64,000 nt of DNA from Terriglobia bacterium. GTDB lineage: Bacteria > Acidobacteriota > Terriglobia > Acidiferrales > UBA7541. A model generated the notes under the pieces. It saw only the letters and a list, made by a program, of their open reading frames with translations. It did not search any database and was not told the DNA's origin. Position 1 is the first letter of the stretch; the number at the start of each line of letters is the position of its first letter. The DNA is taken from NCBI GenBank assembly GCA_020072785.1, contig JAIQGG010000002.1:248001-312000 (forward strand), given 5' to 3'. Below are positions 18,170-27,610 of this stretch, piece after piece. A program made the translations under genes and the position numbers.

Positions 18170-18510
18170 CATCACTCCTTCCGCCGCACCCGGCCCCTTC
18201 GCACAGAAGATTTCCCGGTCATTCCGGGTGCTGAATTTGTCAGCTCCGCCATTGGCGCCCAGGCCCACTCTGGGAATTCCACCCTCCCGGAAGTATCACC
18301 TCGAAACTCAGCGCTGAGGCTGTTCGAATCAGAGTCCGCTAACCCTAAATAATTTCAGGTAGTTAGACTTTGATGCGATGGCGACGCCTGTGCATATGCA
18401 GTTCTGGGAAGAAAAAGCGCGCAGCCCTGTACCCGAGAGACCTGCGCCCAGGAGAACTGGCAATAGCCGGGCGGATCTGGGCGCAGCGGTGCGGTACCGC
18501 CGGAGACTTA
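18170..18510. other. Gap between the activator and the hybrid kinase
   Basis: About 340 bases without a supported gene. There is a CCCGG-N5-CCGGG inverted repeat at about 18213-18227 and a palindrome CTCAGCGCTGAG near 18308-18319. Neither is followed by a T-run. The kinase frame is open upstream to 18370, but that part does not resemble a domain. Confidence 0.5.
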
Positions 18511-21438
18511 ATGACCCTGTGGGGAAAACAAAAAGAGCCAGCGCGGTTCGGTTCCAGTGTGGCGCAGGCGGCCGCGGCAGGAACTGCGCGGGAAGAGTTG
18601 CTGCAAATCGCCCTGCGCGTTCTGCGGGAACGCACCCACGCGGACCGTATCGGAGTGTGGCTCAGCGAAGCGCAGGGTGAGGCGGTGTTCCGGGGCAGCG
18701 TGTGGGATGCCAGCCAAGCGGACACCCCGGCGGCCTGGAACCGTCTTTCGCCGGAGATCTCCCCGCTGCGCAAATTTGCCGTGCGGGGAGAGAGTGTGGA
18801 GCAAGTGCTGGACGGCTCCCCGGAGATGCCCGTCATCGGCCCGCTGGTGGGAATGCAGCGCGCGTTATGGGTGCGGGTGCAAGCGCAGGGATGCTGGCAG
18901 GGGATGATCCTGGTGGCTTCGCGGCGGCGTCAGGCGGATTTCCCGCGCGCGGCGGTGGAATCCCTGGCGGCGGAACTGGCCCTGGCGCTGGCCCTGGAAG
19001 CAAGCCAGGAGCAGTCCGGCGCGCGGCATGCCGACCTCACCTTCGCCCGGCGCATACTGACCGCGGCGGAGAGCGGCAGCGATACCGACACGCTGCTGCG
19101 GGAGCTCGCACAGGAGGGGCCCAAAGACGCAGGTGTCGGCTTCCTCGCGGTGGCCCGGCTGTCGGAGGAAGACGCGGGGGTGCTGGATTTCGCGTGGAAG
19201 AGCGGCGATTTGCAGTGGACCGCGCAACTGTCGGATGAGCCGCTGCAGAGCCTGTGGCGGCGCGCGCTGGAGACCGGGCGTGCGGTGGGCAGCGAGCCCG
19301 TGGAGGCCTTGCCGGAAGGGAACTACGCACGGTGGGTGGCGCTGCCCCTGGCGCGCGGCGGCCGGCCATTGGGCGTGCTGGTGGCCGGGCTGCGCCGCGG
19401 CCGCTCTTCGCTGGCGTCGCTGGAATGGCTGGAGCTGCACGCCGCTCTGGCCGCCGATCTGCTCGCGCGCCTCCGGCGGCGCGAGGAAGAGCGGGCCCGC
19501 GAAGCCGCGGTGCGCAGCCGTGTGGAAATGGCCGGCGAACCTCTGCTGCTGCTGAATGCCGGGGGCCAGATTGTTGCGCTGAGCGCGGGCGCCCGGCGGC
19601 TGCTCGGCGAGCCCGCCGTGCAGGCGGGCGCTTCTTTCGCGGACCTCTTCCGCGCGCGTCCGGCACCAGAACCGGCGCAAGAGGTCGCCGCGTGGATTCA
19701 CGCGGCGCTGGGAAGCGCGGCGGGCAGCCTGCCACCGCTCGAGGGAGAATTGCTTTCGGGCGCGCGTGTGCGCGCGCGGACCCTATTCCCGCTGCCCGAG
19801 GACCTCCTGGCCGTCGCGCTGGAGCGCCCGGCGGCCGAGACCGGGGCGCCTTCGGGAAGCCTCGCAGAAGACCAGCTGCTCACCCTGCTGGAGTGGGTCG
19901 AGCAGGGCGTCGTGCTCTACGACGCGGAGCAGCACATCCGGGCCATGAACAGCCGCTTCGCGCAGATCGCCGGGCTCGAGCTTGCGCCGGGCGGGCGGCC
20001 GCAGACGCTGGAGGCCCTCATCGAGCAGGTCAGTCCGCTGGCGGCCGAGCCGGAAACGCTGGCACGCCGCTGGCGCGAACTCGCGCGCATGCAGGAGGGC
20101 GGCGTGCGCGAGGAGCTGCAACTGGCGCGGCCGGTGCCGCGGATCCTGGAGCGCGCAGCGCGGCCGGTGCTGGACGCCTCCGGGCAATGCGTGGGCTGGC
20201 TGGAGATCTACCGCGAACTGACGGCGCAGCGCATCTTTCAGTCGCGGCTGCTGCAAGCGGAAAAGCTGGCGGCGCTGGGGCAAATGGTCGGCGAGGTGGC
20301 CCACGAACTGAGCAATCCGCTCACCAGCATCCTCGGCTACGCGCAGCGCCTGCTGCTGCGCCGCGACGCCCCGCAGGGCGAGGAGGTCCAGAAGATCTAC
20401 CAGGAAGCCGAGCGCGCCGGGCGCATCCTGCGCCAGCTGCTGCAGAGCAGCCGGGAGGTCCGTCCGGAGCGCAAGCGCGTTTCGCTGAACGCCATCGTCC
20501 TGCGCGCGCTGGAGCTGCAGCGCCTGGGCATGCCCGCGGGGCAGATTCGCGTGGAGACGGAGCTGGATCCGGCCGCGCCGCAGCTGATCGGCGATCCCGA
20601 CCAGTTGCAGCAGGTGGTGATGAATCTGGTGGCCAATGCCCAGCAGGCCATCGAGCACAGCCGCGGCCGCGGCGTCATCCGCGTCACCACGCGGCGCACC
20701 CGCGAGCGCAGAGTGCGCCTGGAGGTGGCCGACGACGGCCCGGGCATCCCGGCGGCGCTGCTCGCGCGCATCTTCGATCCCTTTTTTACCACCAAGCCGC
20801 CCGGGCTGGGCACCGGGCTGGGGCTGGCCATCGTGCTGAGCGTCGTGCGCGAGCACGGCGGGCAGGTGCACGTGACCAACCGGGCGGGCGGCGGCGCGCT
20901 GTTTTCCGTGGACCTGCCGCTGGCCGAACAGGAAGCGGCGGGCGGGCGGGTACCGGCAATGCGCAAGGCGCCCGGGGCGCCGCCGTCCGAGCGGCAGATC
21001 GCCGCCGGGCCGCCGGAAGCACCCGCCGGTACGCGTGTGCTCATCGTGGAGGACGAACCCACGGTCGCGAACCTGCTCGCGGAGGTTCTCCGGGACGAAG
21101 GCATGACCGTCGAGGCGCTGCTCGACGGGCGCGAGGCGCTGGCGCGCGCCGCGCAGCGCCGCTACGACCTGGTGATCTGCGATCTGAAGATGCCGGGGCT
21201 CGGCGGGCAGCAGTTCTACGAGGCGCTGGCCAGCGCGGGAAGCCCGCTGCGCGACCGGGTAATTTTTGTGACCGGAGACCCGCTCTCCACGAAGACGCTG
21301 GAATTCTTCGAACACCACCGCCTGCCGTACGTTCCCAAGCCGTTTCGCGTGGAGGAACTGCTGCAGACGGTTCGCGGCGTGCTCCAACAACGCGCCGCGG
21401 TCATCTCCAAACAGGCAACAGCGAGGCACTCATCATGA
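18511..21438 (+). CDS. Hybrid sensor histidine kinase with GAF, PAS and receiver domains
   Basis: A 975-residue cytoplasmic-looking kinase; the ATG at 18511 follows GGAG by five bases. N-terminal GAF-like sensory regions (about residues 20-330) are followed by two PAS-like segments (about 345-460 and 465-575). The DHp domain has His598 in VGEVAHELSNPLTSILGYA. A GHKL ATPase (NLVANAQQAI, DDGPGIP, GTGLGLAIV) and a C-terminal receiver (LIVEDE, Asp891 in VICDLKMPG, PKPFRVEE) complete it. No transmembrane segment is seen, so it senses a cytoplasmic signal. The internal receiver implies phosphorelay. It overlaps the next gene by 4 bases. Confidence 0.93.
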   Translation: MTLWGKQKEPARFGSSVAQAAAAGTAREELLQIALRVLRERTHADRIGVWLSEAQGEAVFRGSVWDASQADTPAAWNRLSPEISPLRKFAVRGESVEQVLDGSPEMPVIGPLVGMQRALWVRVQAQGCWQGMILVASRRRQADFPRAAVESLAAELALALALEASQEQSGARHADLTFARRILTAAESGSDTDTLLRELAQEGPKDAGVGFLAVARLSEEDAGVLDFAWKSGDLQWTAQLSDEPLQSLWRRALETGRAVGSEPVEALPEGNYARWVALPLARGGRPLGVLVAGLRRGRSSLASLEWLELHAALAADLLARLRRREEERAREAAVRSRVEMAGEPLLLLNAGGQIVALSAGARRLLGEPAVQAGASFADLFRARPAPEPAQEVAAWIHAALGSAAGSLPPLEGELLSGARVRARTLFPLPEDLLAVALERPAAETGAPSGSLAEDQLLTLLEWVEQGVVLYDAEQHIRAMNSRFAQIAGLELAPGGRPQTLEALIEQVSPLAAEPETLARRWRELARMQEGGVREELQLARPVPRILERAARPVLDASGQCVGWLEIYRELTAQRIFQSRLLQAEKLAALGQMVGEVAHELSNPLTSILGYAQRLLLRRDAPQGEEVQKIYQEAERAGRILRQLLQSSREVRPERKRVSLNAIVLRALELQRLGMPAGQIRVETELDPAAPQLIGDPDQLQQVVMNLVANAQQAIEHSRGRGVIRVTTRRTRERRVRLEVADDGPGIPAALLARIFDPFFTTKPPGLGTGLGLAIVLSVVREHGGQVHVTNRAGGGALFSVDLPLAEQEAAGGRVPAMRKAPGAPPSERQIAAGPPEAPAGTRVLIVEDEPTVANLLAEVLRDEGMTVEALLDGREALARAAQRRYDLVICDLKMPGLGGQQFYEALASAGSPLRDRVIFVTGDPLSTKTLEFFEHHRLPYVPKPFRVEELLQTVRGVLQQRAAVISKQATARHSS

Positions 21439-22124
21439 GGACGCAGCACGATTCGATTCTGATCCTGAGCCGGGACGCGGACTTTGCGGCCGCCTGCCGG
21501 AGCGCTCTCGAATCCGGAGCAGGCGGCCTGCAAGTGGAATTTGCCACCGGGTTTGAGCACGCGCGGCTGCTGGCCGAGCGGACCAACCCCTGGCTCGTGG
21601 TTCTCGACGAACCCGCGCTTGCGCCGGTTGTCCCGGAGGAGACGGAGGGACAGCCGTCTCTGGATTTGGCGGTGACGCTTTTCGCCGACATGACGCCGGT
21701 GGTCGTCCTCGGAGCGCCCGAGCACCAGGGGGAGATTGCGGCGCTGGTCGCCGCCGGAGCCGCGGAGTTCGTCGCCCGTTCCGGCGACTTCTTGCGCAGC
21801 ACACTGGCGCTCATCGAGCGGCGGCTGCAGCAGCGGGAGCAGGAGGCTTCCGGGGCCTCGTTTCCTCTCGCGCGCGAGCGGGCGGAGAGACTCGAGGCAG
21901 ATTTCGGGGAAATGCTGCGCCATGAACTGAATAACCCGCTCACCGGAATCCTTGGCAATGCCGAACTGCTCCTCGCGGAAGTGCGCCGGCGCCGGGACGG
22001 CCGGCTGCCGCAGGGCGCGCAGCAGCGCCTGGAAACCATCACGGACCTGGCCGTGCGGCTGCGCGAGACGGTGCGCCGTCTGAGCCAGCAAGTCGACGAG
22101 CGGCAGACGCGGACGACGGTGTAA
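21435..22124 (+). CDS. Receiver-like plus DHp (H-box) protein without an ATPase domain
   Basis: A 229-residue protein overlapping the hybrid kinase gene (ATGA). Residues 5-130 look like a divergent receiver: acidic residues at SRDAD, a candidate phospho-Asp58 in LVVLDEP, but Arg instead of the conserved Lys (EFVARSG). A helix leads into a histidine-kinase H-box with His163 (LRHELNNPLTGILGNAELLL) and a second helix (RLETITDLAVRLRETVRRLS). The sequence stops there, with no GHKL catalytic domain. It could be an Hpt-like phosphotransfer dimer or a competitor for the kinase. Translational coupling to the kinase argues for a role in the same pathway. Confidence 0.8.
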   Translation: MRTQHDSILILSRDADFAAACRSALESGAGGLQVEFATGFEHARLLAERTNPWLVVLDEPALAPVVPEETEGQPSLDLAVTLFADMTPVVVLGAPEHQGEIAALVAAGAAEFVARSGDFLRSTLALIERRLQQREQEASGASFPLARERAERLEADFGEMLRHELNNPLTGILGNAELLLAEVRRRRDGRLPQGAQQRLETITDLAVRLRETVRRLSQQVDERQTRTTV

Positions 22125-22148
22125 GGCGCGGTTTCCTGGGAGGTTTGT

Positions 22149-22952
22149 ATGCAGCGTATAAAACAGGTCCTGGTTTGTTTTTTGGCGTTCGCCGTTGCCG
22201 CACAGGGACAGGGAAATACGTTCGACAAGGTGCGGTACAACGGGGGGTCGGTAGACTCAAAAGTGAACCCGAAAGATTGGGACAACCACCTGACAATCAC
22301 CTCGGACACGATTACCCTGGCTCTGAAGGACGGTAGAAAAGTTGATATTGCCGCGAAGTCGGTGACCTCGCTCAGCTACGGACAGGAAGCGCACCGCCGC
22401 GTGGGAACGATGATCGCCTTGGCTGTGCTCGTTGCTCCCGTCGCTCTCTTCGGCCTCTTTCACAAAACGCGGCTGCACTACATAGGGATTCAGTACGCAA
22501 CTCCAGATGGGAAGACAGGGGGCATTCTGTTGCAGGGCGATAAGGACAACTACCGCGCCATCCTGGTTGCATTACAAGGCGTGACTGGGGCGCCGGTTTC
22601 AGTGGGCGAAAAGGAGCGGGGGTTTGTCCCGGTGGGAATCCAAACCAACGTTTCAAAGGGAGAGGGCGAGGAGAAGACGGCTAAGGAAAAGGCTCCAGGC
22701 AATATGGGTGCGGAGAGTAAGCCCGCCGAAAGCGCGGCAAAGGAAACCGTGAACGTCTCTTCCAATCCGGCGGGAGCGGATGTGCTGGTGGATGGAGAGT
22801 TTGTCGGAAACTGTCCCGCTGTGCTCAAGCTCGGGTCTGGCAAGCACACCGTAACCGTGAAAATGTCCGGATATAAGGACTGGTCACGGGAGATCACGGT
22901 GCAGTCCGGGTCGGAAGTGCAGTTGACCGCGAACCTGGAAAAACGGAATTAG
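22149..22952 (+). CDS. Secreted PEGA-domain protein
   Basis: A 267-residue protein with a strong ribosome site (GGGAGG, six bases before the ATG) and a signal peptide (VLVCFLAFAVAAQGQG). A beta-rich region follows and carries a hydrophobic segment (VGTMIALAVLVAPVALFGLF). After a Lys/Glu-rich linker comes a PEGA domain (about residues 200-265): VNVSSNPAGADVLVDGEFVGNCPAVLKL...HTVTVKMSGYKDW. PEGA domains occur on surface or periplasmic proteins and probably bind cell-envelope components. It stands alone downstream of the two-component genes. Confidence 0.8.
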   Translation: MQRIKQVLVCFLAFAVAAQGQGNTFDKVRYNGGSVDSKVNPKDWDNHLTITSDTITLALKDGRKVDIAAKSVTSLSYGQEAHRRVGTMIALAVLVAPVALFGLFHKTRLHYIGIQYATPDGKTGGILLQGDKDNYRAILVALQGVTGAPVSVGEKERGFVPVGIQTNVSKGEGEEKTAKEKAPGNMGAESKPAESAAKETVNVSSNPAGADVLVDGEFVGNCPAVLKLGSGKHTVTVKMSGYKDWSREITVQSGSEVQLTANLEKRN

Positions 22953-22978
22953 AGTCACGCGGCGGCGGATTGCTTTTG

Positions 22979-23476
22979 TCAGCGGGCAGGCAGCCGGCTG
23001 GAGGCTTCCTGAAGGGAAACCTGTTTTTTTCCGCCGGCCACCCACTGCGTGCCGACTTCGCGGAAGCCATAGCGCGCATGGAAGCGGCGGGAAACCTCGT
23101 TGGGCGGATGGATATCGAACTCGCAAGTCACCACGGCAATTTTATTTTTGCGCGCAAAGGCGAAGAGGTCGTCGTAGAGCGCGGCGCCCAGGCGCTTTCC
23201 CTGCACCGCCAGGGAGACCACGACACGGTCAACGTACAGGAATGCGCCGTAGCGCCCGCTAAACCAGAGATAGTTCGGGCTGTCGTAATCGGCGCCTTCG
23301 CGAAACGCCAGCAGGAAGGCCACGACGGCCGAACCCCGCTCGACCACCCGGTGATAGGCCGCCTGGCGGTGCAAGTGTTCCAAGCGGGGCAAGGTGAGCG
23401 GGCTGAGGAAGTGTTCCGATTCCACGTTGAGCGCCAGGATGGCCGGGAAATCGGAGATGGCTGCGTCGCGAATCAT
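22979..23476 (-). CDS. GNAT-family N-acetyltransferase
   Basis: A 165-residue acetyltransferase. The acetyl-CoA-binding region is seen as VDRVVVSLAVQGKRLGAALYDDLFAFA (motif A, with QxxxxG/A form QGKRLGA), followed by motif B (FHARYGFREVG). The N-terminus MIRDAAISDFPAILALNVES is typical of Rim-like GNATs. The acceptor is unknown. It is the last minus-strand gene before the ABC exporters, separated from them by 62 bases. Confidence 0.85.
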   Translation of the reverse strand: MIRDAAISDFPAILALNVESEHFLSPLTLPRLEHLHRQAAYHRVVERGSAVVAFLLAFREGADYDSPNYLWFSGRYGAFLYVDRVVVSLAVQGKRLGAALYDDLFAFARKNKIAVVTCEFDIHPPNEVSRRFHARYGFREVGTQWVAGGKKQVSLQEASSRLPAR

Positions 23477-23538
23477 CGCTAATCCGAAGTTTTTATTTTT
23501 CGTTGCCGATCAGGCGGAATTGTATCACCCGCAGTGCC

Positions 23539-24363
23539 CTACGAGCCGGTGGAGGAGTAGCGGCGCAGGCCGAAGCGCCAGGCCGTGGCGGCGAGCGCCA
23601 GGGTGGCCGCGGCGACCAGCGGGATCAGCGGCGCGTAGGCGCGGAACTCCGCGCGGCCGAGCAGCCGCGCGCTGGGATAGAACGTGGCGAAGCCGAAGGG
23701 CACGATCCAGCTCAGCACGAAGCGGATGTAGCTGCTGTAGATGGAGAGCGGGTAGCGGCCAAAGGCCAGCAGGTTCCAGAAGGGCGGATGGATGCCGATG
23801 CGGTCCTCGAACCAGAAGGAAAACGTGGTCAGGAACAGAAACACCGAAATGTAAATGACGCCGCCGCAGAGGCCGAAAAACGCCAGCAGGGCGGCGTCGA
23901 GCAGCGTCCAATGGTGCGCGAGCCTGCGCCCCGCCCAGGCGACGATGACCAGTCCCACGAGCACCTCGTGGAACGACTCGATGCGGAAGGTTTCAAAGAG
24001 CACCTGGAAGAGCGAGGAGATGGGCCGCAGCAGCACGCGGTCGAATTTACCCTCCATGATGTAGGTGGATCCGAATTCGTAGAGGTTCATGCTCAGGACG
24101 TTAAACAGGCCGAAGGGGATCAGCGAGAAGCCGTAGAGGAAGAGGACCTCCTCCATGCGCCAGTTGGCGAGGCGAGGCACCTTCTGGAAGAGGGTCCAGA
24201 CGAAGCCGAGGGAAAAGACGGTGGCGGCCACGGAGGTGGCCAAAGAAACGAAAAAGTCGGCGCGGTAGCTGACGCGCACCTTGGCGTACTGCGCGAAGTA
24301 GGCGCCGAGGAGGAGCGCGTGCCGCCGCAATTGAGACCCGAACTGGAAAAGAATCTTCCGCAT
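23539..24363 (-). CDS. ABC-2 permease, second subunit (DUF990-like)
   Basis: A 274-residue membrane protein with about six spans. The sequence MNLYEFGSTYIMEGKFDRVLLRPIS matches the conserved cytoplasmic loop of the ABC2_membrane_6/DUF990 permeases, which usually come as two different permeases with one ATPase. The ATG at 24363 lies one base after the stop of the upstream permease gene. Together with the two upstream genes it forms a complete exporter of unknown cargo. Confidence 0.88.
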   Translation of the reverse strand: MRKILFQFGSQLRRHALLLGAYFAQYAKVRVSYRADFFVSLATSVAATVFSLGFVWTLFQKVPRLANWRMEEVLFLYGFSLIPFGLFNVLSMNLYEFGSTYIMEGKFDRVLLRPISSLFQVLFETFRIESFHEVLVGLVIVAWAGRRLAHHWTLLDAALLAFFGLCGGVIYISVFLFLTTFSFWFEDRIGIHPPFWNLLAFGRYPLSIYSSYIRFVLSWIVPFGFATFYPSARLLGRAEFRAYAPLIPLVAAATLALAATAWRFGLRRYSSTGS

Positions 24364-24364
24364 C

Positions 24365-25213
24365 TCACCCGCCGTGAATGGTGATCTTGCGCGTCGCGCG
24401 CGTCCACCAGAGGTGGCCCAGCGCCAGCAGCGCCGCGACCCAGGCATACTGCAGCGCCACGAGGCGCAGCGAGTCCATCGGGGAGAGCATGCCCAGGTAG
24501 ATCTGCAGCGGCGTTGAGGCGATGTGTTCGAACGGCAGCCACGAGGAGAGGACCTGCACAGCGTGCGGGAAAAACTTTAGCGGGATGAGCAGGCCGGAGA
24601 GCAGCTCGATCAGCCAGAACTTGGCGCGGATCAGCGCCAGGATGGATTTCAGGGGGATGGCGCAGGTGCCGATCAGGAAATTGATCGCGCCCATCAGGAA
24701 GAAGCTGCCGAGAGCGGCGAAGAAAAACAGCGCGAGGTGCACTCTCGAGGCCGGCGCCAGCACCGGGAAGAGCAGCCCGATGACCACCGCGACCGGCGCG
24801 GTGAGCATGATCAGGCGGAAGGCCGATTCGCCCATGGCCCGCGAGAGCCACATCCACTGGACGGAGACCGGCTTGATCAAGTCCATGGCGATCTTGCCTT
24901 CGATCACCTCGTAGGCCATCTCCTGGTCGATGGTATTCCAGTAGAAGGAGCGCAGGATCCAGCCGACGCTGACGTAGGTGAGGATCTGCGGGAGCGAGAA
25001 GCCGGCGATGGGCTCCGACGTTTGAGAAAAAACGGCGCGCCAGATGAAGTAGTACACCGTAACGTTGATGAGGTAGGTGAGGATGCCGGTGTAGTAGCGC
25101 ATGCGGAAGGCCAGGATATTGACGAAGCCGATGCGCGCGAATTCGCGGTAGGTGGTGAGTGTGGCGCGGAGCGGCGTGCGCGCAGCGGCCAGAGAATGCG
25201 AAGCGGTGCTCAT
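24365..25213 (-). CDS. ABC-2 permease, first subunit
   Basis: A 282-residue membrane protein. The N-terminus (YREFARIGFVNILAFRMRYYTGIL) and the loop YWNTIDQEMAYEVIEGKIAMDLIKP parallel the corresponding parts of the partner permease, as expected for paired ABC-2 subunits. The start ATG overlaps the stop of the ATPase gene (ATGA), so translation is probably coupled. Confidence 0.88.
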   Translation of the reverse strand: MSTASHSLAAARTPLRATLTTYREFARIGFVNILAFRMRYYTGILTYLINVTVYYFIWRAVFSQTSEPIAGFSLPQILTYVSVGWILRSFYWNTIDQEMAYEVIEGKIAMDLIKPVSVQWMWLSRAMGESAFRLIMLTAPVAVVIGLLFPVLAPASRVHLALFFFAALGSFFLMGAINFLIGTCAIPLKSILALIRAKFWLIELLSGLLIPLKFFPHAVQVLSSWLPFEHIASTPLQIYLGMLSPMDSLRLVALQYAWVAALLALGHLWWTRATRKITIHGG

Positions 25214-26268
25214 GGCTGGGAAGCGGAGGCGTCCGGGGTCAGGGCCTCGCCGCCGTAGATGCGCTTGACGATCTCTTCGATGGGCTCGTCCTCGATGACG
25301 AAGTCGCGCACTTCCACCGCGCCGAGAATCTGGCGGATGAGGTCCGCTGTGGCAAAGCGCTTGCGGTCGAAGACGATGCGGCAGGTCAGCTCGTCCAGGC
25401 GCTCGAGATGCAGCGCGCCGTTGGCGGGAGCGGCGGCGAGGGCCTGCTCGAAGGCCGCCAGACGCGGGATCTGCTCGCCGTCGCGCAGGATGAACTTGAT
25501 CTGCTTGGTGCGCAGGAGCTGCTCTTTCAGCCCGGCGAGCGGGCCGTCGAAGAGCAGCGCGCCGCGGTCGATGATCATGATGCGCCGGCATAGTTCCTCG
25601 ATGTCGTCGAGGTCGTGGGTGGTGAGCAGGATGGTGGTTTTGTAGCGCTCGTTGATGGCTTTCAGGAACTGCCGGATGTGGTCCTTGGCCACGACGTCGA
25701 GGCCAATGGTCGGCTCGTCGAGGAAGAGGATGGGCGGGTTGTGCAGCAGCGCGGCGGCCAGGTCGCAGCGCATGCGCTGGCCCAGCGACAGCTTGCGCAC
25801 CGGGGTGTGCAGGAATTCGCGCAGCGCCAGCACCTGGTCGAAGAGCTCCATGCGCTCGTCGAAGTCGCGCTGCGAGACGTCGTAGATGCGCCGCAGCAGC
25901 TTGAACGATTCGATCACCGCGATGTCCCACCATAGCTGCGTGCGCTGCCCGAAGACCACCCCGATGGTCTTCACGTAGGCCGCGCGCTGCCGGAAGGGGA
26001 CGAAACCGTTGGAGACGATCTCCCCCGACGTGGGCACCAAAATCCCCGTCAGCATCTTGATGGTCGTGGATTTTCCCGCGCCGTTGGGGCCGATGTAGCC
26101 GACCATTTCGCCGCGCGCGATCTCGAAGTTGATGTTGTCCACGGCTTTCAGCGTCTGGTAGTCGCGGTGAAAGAGGTTGACCAGCCCTCCGGCGATGCCT
26201 TCGCGGCGCCGGAAGGTGCGGAAGTGTTTGGAGAGCGCGCGAACCGAGATGAGCGGGCCGTCAGCCAT
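25210..26268 (-). CDS. ABC-2 exporter ATP-binding subunit
   Basis: A 352-residue ATPase. It has an unusual long strand-1/2 loop (RTFRRREGIAGGLVNLFHRDYQT) before Walker A GPNGAGKST, as in ATPases of the DUF990 exporters. The Q-loop is IGVVFGQRTQLWW, the signature KLSLGQRMRCDLAAALLHNP, Walker B ILFLDEPTIGLD, and the switch LTTHDLDD. The C-terminal ~100 residues are the accessory domain seen in this class. It is first in a three-gene minus-strand operon with the two permeases. Confidence 0.93.
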   Translation of the reverse strand: MADGPLISVRALSKHFRTFRRREGIAGGLVNLFHRDYQTLKAVDNINFEIARGEMVGYIGPNGAGKSTTIKMLTGILVPTSGEIVSNGFVPFRQRAAYVKTIGVVFGQRTQLWWDIAVIESFKLLRRIYDVSQRDFDERMELFDQVLALREFLHTPVRKLSLGQRMRCDLAAALLHNPPILFLDEPTIGLDVVAKDHIRQFLKAINERYKTTILLTTHDLDDIEELCRRIMIIDRGALLFDGPLAGLKEQLLRTKQIKFILRDGEQIPRLAAFEQALAAAPANGALHLERLDELTCRIVFDRKRFATADLIRQILGAVEVRDFVIEDEPIEEIVKRIYGGEALTPDASASQP

Positions 26269-26391
26269 AGAGTCAGGATTCTAACACTTGGACGGGCTTT
26301 GTCCGCTTTCGTGAAGGGGCCGCGGCCGCGTCGTAAAATTCGAGCGCTCCCGCAGGGGCGCGATCGATCGTGCCCGCCGGTAGCAACCACC

Positions 26392-27609
26392 TCAGGAGCG
26401 GAACAGCACCGACTCGCGCTGGAACATTTTCACGGCCAGGAAGATGGCCGCCCCCGCGTAGACGCTGGTGGAGAGAAAAATCAGCGCGATGTAATTCCAG
26501 TGGTAGGTGCCGACCATGAGCTCCTTGCAGAGCAGGCTGACGTTGAGAATGGGAATGACCGCGAGCTTGGGCGTCAGCTCGATCCCCGGCAGCATCGAGG
26601 CCACCGCGGGGATGATGACCACGAAGGTCATCGGCGTGAGGTAGCTCTGCGCTTCCTTATAGCTCTTGGCGAAAAGCGAGATGGTCAGCATGGCCGCGGC
26701 GAAGAGCACGGCGACCGGCAGGGCCATGAGAAAAACGGCCAGCACCGCGCCGAGGCTGAGTTTCAAGTGCCCGGGCGCGACCTGGCCGCCTTTTCCGGCC
26801 ATGTCGAAGACCCGCAGCCGGCCCATGGCCCAGAAGGACACGCCCATGGAAAACACGGAGAGCGCGGCGGTGGCCAGCGAGGCGGTGAGCACCAGAAAGA
26901 ATTTGCCGAACACCAGCTGGGTGCGTGAAACCGGGCTGGAGAGGATCGTCTCCATCGTGCCGCGCTCTTTTTCCCCGGCGGTCAGGTCCATCGCCGGATA
27001 CATCGCTCCGGTCATGCACAGCAGGATGACCATGTAGCCGACCAGCCCGCCGAGCGCCGCGCCGCCCACCTTCTCCGGCGGGGCTACGTTTTCCTGCTTC
27101 ACCTCGAAGGGCTGCAGCAGATTTTCCGGGAGGTTTCTTGCCGCCAGGAGGCCTTTCACCACGTCGTCGCGGTAGCCCTTGAGAAATGTTTCAATGCGGC
27201 TGGCGGCGAACGTGGACTTGATCTCGCCCTCGTAGCTGTAAATGATGACTTTCGCCGGCCGGTTCTGCGCGACCTGCGCCTCGAAGCCCGGCGGAATCTC
27301 CACCGCCGCGCGGATCTCCTTGTTCTCGATCTGCTGTTTCCAGTTGCCCGTGGCGGGCACCACCTGGAACTGTTCCAGCGCGCGCAGTTTTTCGGAGAGA
27401 CGCGGGGAATCCGCGCCGCCCAGGAGCATGATCCTGGGCGTCTCCTGCCGGGCCTTGCCGATGAGCACCGAGGCCATGGCGCCGAAACCCACAGAGAGCA
27501 GGGGAAAGAGCAACAGCGGCACGACAATGGTGGAGATGAGCGTGCGGCGGTCGCGCAGCGCCTCGGTCAGCTCCTTGCGGTAGACAATTCCGGCGTAACG
27601 CAGGCTCAT
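26392..27609 (-). CDS. NatB-like ABC-2 permease
   Basis: A 405-residue permease of the NatB/YhaP type. One transmembrane helix near the N-terminus (TLISTIVVPLLLFPLLSVGFG) is followed by a large extracytoplasmic domain of about 150 residues, then a cluster of five or six helices. The motif DLTAGEKERGTMETILSSPVSR is the conserved cytoplasmic elbow of this class. In Bacillus NatAB exports sodium; other members export lipids, heme or peptides, so the substrate here is open. The start lies one base after the stop of the ATPase gene. Confidence 0.88.
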   Translation of the reverse strand: MSLRYAGIVYRKELTEALRDRRTLISTIVVPLLLFPLLSVGFGAMASVLIGKARQETPRIMLLGGADSPRLSEKLRALEQFQVVPATGNWKQQIENKEIRAAVEIPPGFEAQVAQNRPAKVIIYSYEGEIKSTFAASRIETFLKGYRDDVVKGLLAARNLPENLLQPFEVKQENVAPPEKVGGAALGGLVGYMVILLCMTGAMYPAMDLTAGEKERGTMETILSSPVSRTQLVFGKFFLVLTASLATAALSVFSMGVSFWAMGRLRVFDMAGKGGQVAPGHLKLSLGAVLAVFLMALPVAVLFAAAMLTISLFAKSYKEAQSYLTPMTFVVIIPAVASMLPGIELTPKLAVIPILNVSLLCKELMVGTYHWNYIALIFLSTSVYAGAAIFLAVKMFQRESVLFRS

Positions 27610-27610
27610 C

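Noticed and set aside
19254-21434. A long plus-strand frame overlapping the hybrid kinase in another phase.
   Set aside because: Its Ala/Arg/Gly-rich composition is typical of a shifted GC-rich frame. Only its 3' end from 21435 is real, as the receiver-DHp gene.
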